A DNA stretch of 64,000 nt from Thermoflexus sp042408815 (GTDB lineage Bacteria; Chloroflexota; Anaerolineae; Thermoflexales; Thermoflexaceae): contig NZ_JBHOQR010000003.1 in assembly GCF_042408815.1 (NCBI RefSeq), positions 175,867 through 239,866 of the forward strand, in the 5' to 3' direction. Position 1 is the stretch's first letter; every line of letters starts with the position of its first letter. The translations under genes and the position numbers were made by a program. The notes beneath the pieces were generated by a model, which was given only the letters and a program-made list of their open reading frames with translations, searched no databases and had not been told where the DNA came from. Positions 60,883 to 64,000 of this stretch are shown here, piece after piece.

Positions 60883-61235
60883 GGCTGTCGCAGGCCCCGA
60901 ACTTCCAGAACAGGCAGCACGAAAAGGAAACCGGTCTCCGGCTGATCCAGGGGGCCCAGGATCTCCTCGGTCTTTCGGATCAGCTGCTCCAGATCGAAGG
61001 TATCGGGAACTACTGAGAACAGGGTGCGATGATGGAAGGCGGCCTCGCTGCTCTCCAGGATGGAGCGCAGGGAGGGAACCAGCGGCAGGTCCTCCCGCCC
61101 CACCCACTGGTGCAGAGAGGCCATCCCGATGGTATCGATCATCGTCACCCCGGGGACGCCCAGAGCCTCCCAGGCGCGAAGCACCTCATGGATCTTCTCG
61201 AGATTCGGGATCACGACCACAACACATTTCGGCAT
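60879..61235 (-). CDS. PII-like signalling protein
   Basis: A 118-residue protein with the ferredoxin-like PII fold. It starts CVVVVIPNLEKIHEVLRAWE, continues LGVPGVTMIDTIGM, and ends with a helix and strand, FDLEQLIRKTEEILGPLD then GFLFVLPVLEV. The T-loop tyrosine of classical GlnB and the GDGKIFV-type B-loop are not seen, so it belongs to the divergent PII-like group that binds nucleotides or ions. The ATG at 61235 follows GGGAGGTTGCAG. It lies 52 bases after the antiporter and is coupled to the epimerase-like gene. I infer that it senses a metabolite and controls the antiporter. Confidence 0.72.
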   Translation of the reverse strand: MPKCVVVVIPNLEKIHEVLRAWEALGVPGVTMIDTIGMASLHQWVGREDLPLVPSLRSILESSEAAFHHRTLFSVVPDTFDLEQLIRKTEEILGPLDQPETGFLFVLPVLEVRGLRQP

Positions 61236-61287
61236 CTGCAACCTCCCGCTTCACAGGGATGGGGTCGCTTTCGGGAAGGGGCTATAC

Positions 61288-62517
61288 CTACACTGCCTTC
61301 TGAAGGGGAGCGGATCCTGGCTTCGGCGTGCGGAAAGCCCACCGGAGCAGGATCGGGGTGATCAATGTAGTGGCCACCACCATGGCAACCACGGCCACGA
61401 ATTCGTAGGGCTGGAGGAAGCCTGCCGAAAGGCCTAGGGAGGCCAGGATCAGGCCGACCTCCCCCCGGGAGATCATCCCCAACCCCAGGCGCCACGCCTG
61501 GAGGGGGCGGAATCCGCCCAGCCATGCGCCCGCGCCGCAGCCGAGGATCTTGGATACAATCGCGACGGCAATCAAGGCTAGCGTGAACAGCGCTCCTTCC
61601 AGGGACATGGTTCGCAGATCCGCCCGCAAGCCTACCCCCACCAGAAAGAGGGGCACGAAGAACCCATAAGCGGCCGGTCGTAGGCGCTCGAAGATCGTAT
61701 GACGGGCCGGATGATCCCCCAGGCCCAGCCCGGCCAGAAAGGCCCCCGTAATCGCCGCCAATCCGCCCAGCTCCTCCGCCGCCCCGGCCAGGGCCAGGAT
61801 GGCTACGAACGCGAGGGCGATCAGGCCCTCGCTGATGGGCTGATTTTGAACCCACGTGGCGATTCGGGGAAGCACGGCCCGGGCCAGGAGAAAGGACAGA
61901 ATCAGGAAAAGCATCATACGGGCCAGGGCCAGCAGTATCCCTCCGGCTCCCCCTCCCGCCCCGCCTCCCGGGTTCACGATCCCGGTGAAAACCGCCAGGG
62001 CCACTAGCGCTAGGATGTCATCCACCACCGCCGCCCCCAAGAGGGCGATCCCTTCCGGCGAGCGAAGGCGGCCCAGCTCCAGCAGGGTCTGCGCCGAGAC
62101 GCTGACACTGGTGGCGCTGAGGACCAGGCCCATAAAAATAGAGGTAGGCAGATCGCGATGAAAGGGATAGGCGATTAGGGTTCCCAGCAGGAGTGGAATC
62201 CCAACCCCAGCGGTCCCAGCCAGCAGGGCCACCCGCCGCGCTTTTAAGAACTCCTCCAACTCAATTTCCAAGCCGGCCATCCCCATCAGGAAGAGCACTC
62301 CCAGTTCCCCGAGGGCGATCACCATTCCCTGGAATTCCTGGTGGTGAAAAAGGGGCCAGGAGAAGACGTTCAACAGGCTGGGCCCCAGGATCAGGCCAGC
62401 GATGAGCTCCCCCAGGATGGCCGGCTGACGCAGGCGCAGGCTCAGCCATGCGCTGGCCTTCGCCGCGACAATCAACAACGCCAGCAGCAAAGCAAAAGCG
62501 GAGATGTGAGCCTCCAC
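61288..62517 (-). CDS. Cation:proton antiporter (CPA2/KefB-like)
   Basis: A 409-residue membrane protein with about twelve to thirteen helices: LLLALLIVAAKASAWLSLRL, LRQPAILGELIAGLILGPSL, then MAGLEIELEEFLKARRVAL. The ion-binding block is GAAVVDDILALVALAVF, with the paired aspartates of the electrogenic type, and GMISRGEVGLILASLGLSAG is near the end. There is no C-terminal RCK/TrkA-N domain, so it is the short form. The GTG at 62517 is chosen for the GAGGAGGAAAGGGCC site before it. The PII-like gene downstream may be its regulator, replacing the missing nucleotide-sensing domain. Confidence 0.88.
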   Translation of the reverse strand: MEAHISAFALLLALLIVAAKASAWLSLRLRQPAILGELIAGLILGPSLLNVFSWPLFHHQEFQGMVIALGELGVLFLMGMAGLEIELEEFLKARRVALLAGTAGVGIPLLLGTLIAYPFHRDLPTSIFMGLVLSATSVSVSAQTLLELGRLRSPEGIALLGAAVVDDILALVALAVFTGIVNPGGGAGGGAGGILLALARMMLFLILSFLLARAVLPRIATWVQNQPISEGLIALAFVAILALAGAAEELGGLAAITGAFLAGLGLGDHPARHTIFERLRPAAYGFFVPLFLVGVGLRADLRTMSLEGALFTLALIAVAIVSKILGCGAGAWLGGFRPLQAWRLGLGMISRGEVGLILASLGLSAGFLQPYEFVAVVAMVVATTLITPILLRWAFRTPKPGSAPLQKAV

Positions 62518-62614
62518 GGCCCTTTCCTCCTCTTCCCTTCTGGAGGGGATTCCCCACCGGAGAGGGTCTCCTCGAACATTGTATGCGAGGGAGCGCGTAT
62601 CCACGGAGCGCGCA

Positions 62615-63466
62615 TCAGGCGGCTCGAAGCATGCCCTGGGGGTCCCAATAGAGGCGTTCCACCGGGCCATCCCAGCCGATCAATCGGCGAAGTTGTGCCT
62701 GAAAACGCGCCGGGTCACCTGTGGTGAGGAAGCGATGGGAGCTCGCCCGTGGATCGATTCCCTGAGTGCAGGCCTGCCACACCTCCGCCGCTCGGCGGGC
62801 TACGGCGGGAGCAGGATCGATCAGGGCAATCTGCGGGCCGATCAGACGGCGGATGAGGGGGGCGAGGAAGGTGTAGTGCGTGCAGGCCAACACCAGCACA
62901 TCGGCGCCCGCCTGGAGAACCGGATCCAGATGCTGTCGAACCCGGGCCTCGGCCTCGGTTCCTTCCAGAAGGCCTTCCTCGACCTGCTCCACCCATCCGC
63001 TGCAAACGCGGGGGATGACCTGGACCTGCCGGGCGAACCGTTCCACGACGCGGGCCATGAGGGGGCCATTGAGCGTGCCGAAGGTTCCGAGCACGCCGAT
63101 CACACCGGTTCGGGTGCGCGCAGCAGCAGGCTTCACGGCAGGCTCTATGCCGATGAAAGGGACTCCCGGGAACATTTCCCGCAGCGGCCAGAGGGCCGCG
63201 GCCGAGATGGTATGGCTGGCCACCACGATCAGGTGAGCCCCTTGGCTCAGCAGGAAGCGGGTGATGGCCTCAGCGAAACGTCGGATCTCCTCGGGGGATC
63301 GAGGGCCATAGGGAACATGGGCCTGATCCGCCACATAAAGGGTGGGCGCCTCATGGGCCAAGCGGACGAATTCCCGCCATACGACCAGCCCCCCTACGCC
63401 GGAATCAAAGAATCCCACCGCAGGCACCGTGTTCCCGATCGGATCGTTCGAGGGTGTCTCGCTCAT
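62615..63466 (-). CDS. murI: Glutamate racemase homolog with altered first catalytic site
   Basis: A 283-residue Asp/Glu racemase family protein. The fold marks are FFDSGVGGLVVWREF (residues 19-33), DQAHVPYGPRSPEE and the second catalytic site VLVLACTHYTFL with Cys195. The first site, normally VACNT, reads VVASHTIS: serine 84 replaces the catalytic cysteine and histidine replaces asparagine. Both cysteines are needed for racemisation in known MurI enzymes, so this protein may be inactive, one-sided or changed in reaction. The ATG at 63466 follows GGAGGCCTGGCC. Convergent or divergent partners give no further clue. Confidence 0.85.
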   Translation of the reverse strand: MSETPSNDPIGNTVPAVGFFDSGVGGLVVWREFVRLAHEAPTLYVADQAHVPYGPRSPEEIRRFAEAITRFLLSQGAHLIVVASHTISAAALWPLREMFPGVPFIGIEPAVKPAAARTRTGVIGVLGTFGTLNGPLMARVVERFARQVQVIPRVCSGWVEQVEEGLLEGTEAEARVRQHLDPVLQAGADVLVLACTHYTFLAPLIRRLIGPQIALIDPAPAVARRAAEVWQACTQGIDPRASSHRFLTTGDPARFQAQLRRLIGWDGPVERLYWDPQGMLRAA

Positions 63467-63639
63467 GGCCAGGCCTCCATGCACTGCTAGAGCACCCAGG
63501 TAGCTTCCTCTTGATCCAGGTAAGCGCGAACCCTTTCCTCACTGGTCGCAGTTCAATCATCTCTCCAAGAGGAAAATCCGGCTTCATGTCCCCGTATCGA
63601 ATCGAGCCCTGGCGTTTTCGGTAATGTATCATAGTAAAG

Positions 63640-64000
63640 AGGAGGTGGTCAAACGCGTCTTTCCGCAGGCCGACATCCAACGCTGCCCCGTGCACAAGCT
63701 GCGGCAGACCCGCCATCAGGGGCGGTGCCCGGACTGGACCTGAAGGCGGTGCTGGATGCGCCGGACCGGGAGACGGGGCAAGAGCGCTTGGCCGACTTTC
63801 GGAAACGGTGGCAAACCCGGTATCCCAAGGGGGTGGCCTCCTGGGAGCGAGACGGGGACCAGTGGATGACCGTTTTGCGCTATCCGGAGCCGATACGACC
63901 GGTCGGCTGGAACGGACCTTCCAGGAGCTGCGGCGGCGGTTTAAGGTGGTGGAGGCGTTGGAGCGGATGACCTATGGGCACCTGGCGCGGTTGAACGCCC
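63640..64000 (+). pseudogene. IS256/Mutator-type transposase remnant, runs off the window
   Basis: Three successive pieces of an IS256-family transposase lie in three different frames: VFPQADIQRCPVHKLRQT (63657 on), LDLKAVLDAPDRETG with YPKGVASWERD and LRYPEPIRP (63728-63900), then RLERTFQELRRRFKVVEALE to the right edge (63904 on). About 15 residues are missing at the first break and about 8 at the second. The start of the transposase is absent. The element is therefore dead in this copy; its right end lies outside the window. Confidence 0.8.

Noticed and set aside
63405..63716. Reverse-strand 103-residue gene at the right end
   Set aside because: Half of it is antisense to the transposase remnant and it overlaps murI; only a short middle part looks protein-like.
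1..64000. tRNA genes and CRISPR arrays
   Set aside because: The intergenic gaps were scanned by eye for T-loop consensus and for regularly spaced repeats; none was found.

Overview
This window comes from a high-GC bacterium and looks like part of a chromosome of a thermophilic Chloroflexota member (Thermoflexus/Anaerolineae-like). This placement is an inference. It rests on a full set of LysW-carrier lysine genes, Pro/Thr-linker envelope proteins, a YfhO-like membrane protein, Hsp20 coupled to Lon, a Liv-type transporter fused in one transcription unit to an aromatic-degradation cluster, and strong GGAGG ribosome sites throughout. No rRNA, tRNA or CRISPR array was found.

Layout. 1-13 kb holds housekeeping and envelope genes: an LCP-family ligase cut by the window edge, a decayed lipoprotein gene coupled to an orphan DNA methyltransferase, smc, a secreted phospholipase D-like protein with two lamin-tail domains, a CCA-adding enzyme, a class III aminotransferase and csaA. 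13-22 kb holds hsp20-lon, a single-domain response regulator, two envelope proteins (one with a strikingly AT-rich N-terminal half), a GYD-domain protein and a YfhO-like membrane protein.

22-31.3 kb is a reverse-strand lysine unit in the order lysW-lysX-lysY-lysZ-lysJ-lysK-hcs-lysT-lysU. It is preceded by a near-consensus promoter and a leader with a short reading frame carrying two adjacent lysine codons, a first hairpin and a second, terminator hairpin. An 11-nt strand of the first hairpin is exactly complementary to the loop of the terminator. This has the architecture of a ribosome-mediated lysine attenuator and is the most interesting regulatory feature here. Homoisocitrate dehydrogenase and the alpha-aminoadipate aminotransferase are not in the window.

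31.4-42 kb holds a TetR-HlyD pair with a visible promoter and operator, carA, a 53-residue small gene, carB, trmFO and ahcY. 41.8-56.4 kb is a long reverse-strand unit starting at a consensus promoter: livK-livH-livM-livG-livF, then hpaC, a DapA-like aldolase, hpaG, hpaE, hpaB, hpaD, an alpha/beta hydrolase, paaK and paaI. Together they suggest uptake and homoprotocatechuate-type degradation of 4-hydroxyphenylacetate, with phenylacetyl-CoA functions at the end.

56.5-64 kb holds a cysteine-rich small protein coupled to a HAD hydrolase, two related single-pass membrane proteins, a cloverleaf-like inverted-repeat element, an L,D-transpeptidase, an antiporter/PII-like/epimerase-like operon, a glutamate racemase homolog lacking the first catalytic cysteine, and a broken IS256-type transposase running off the end.
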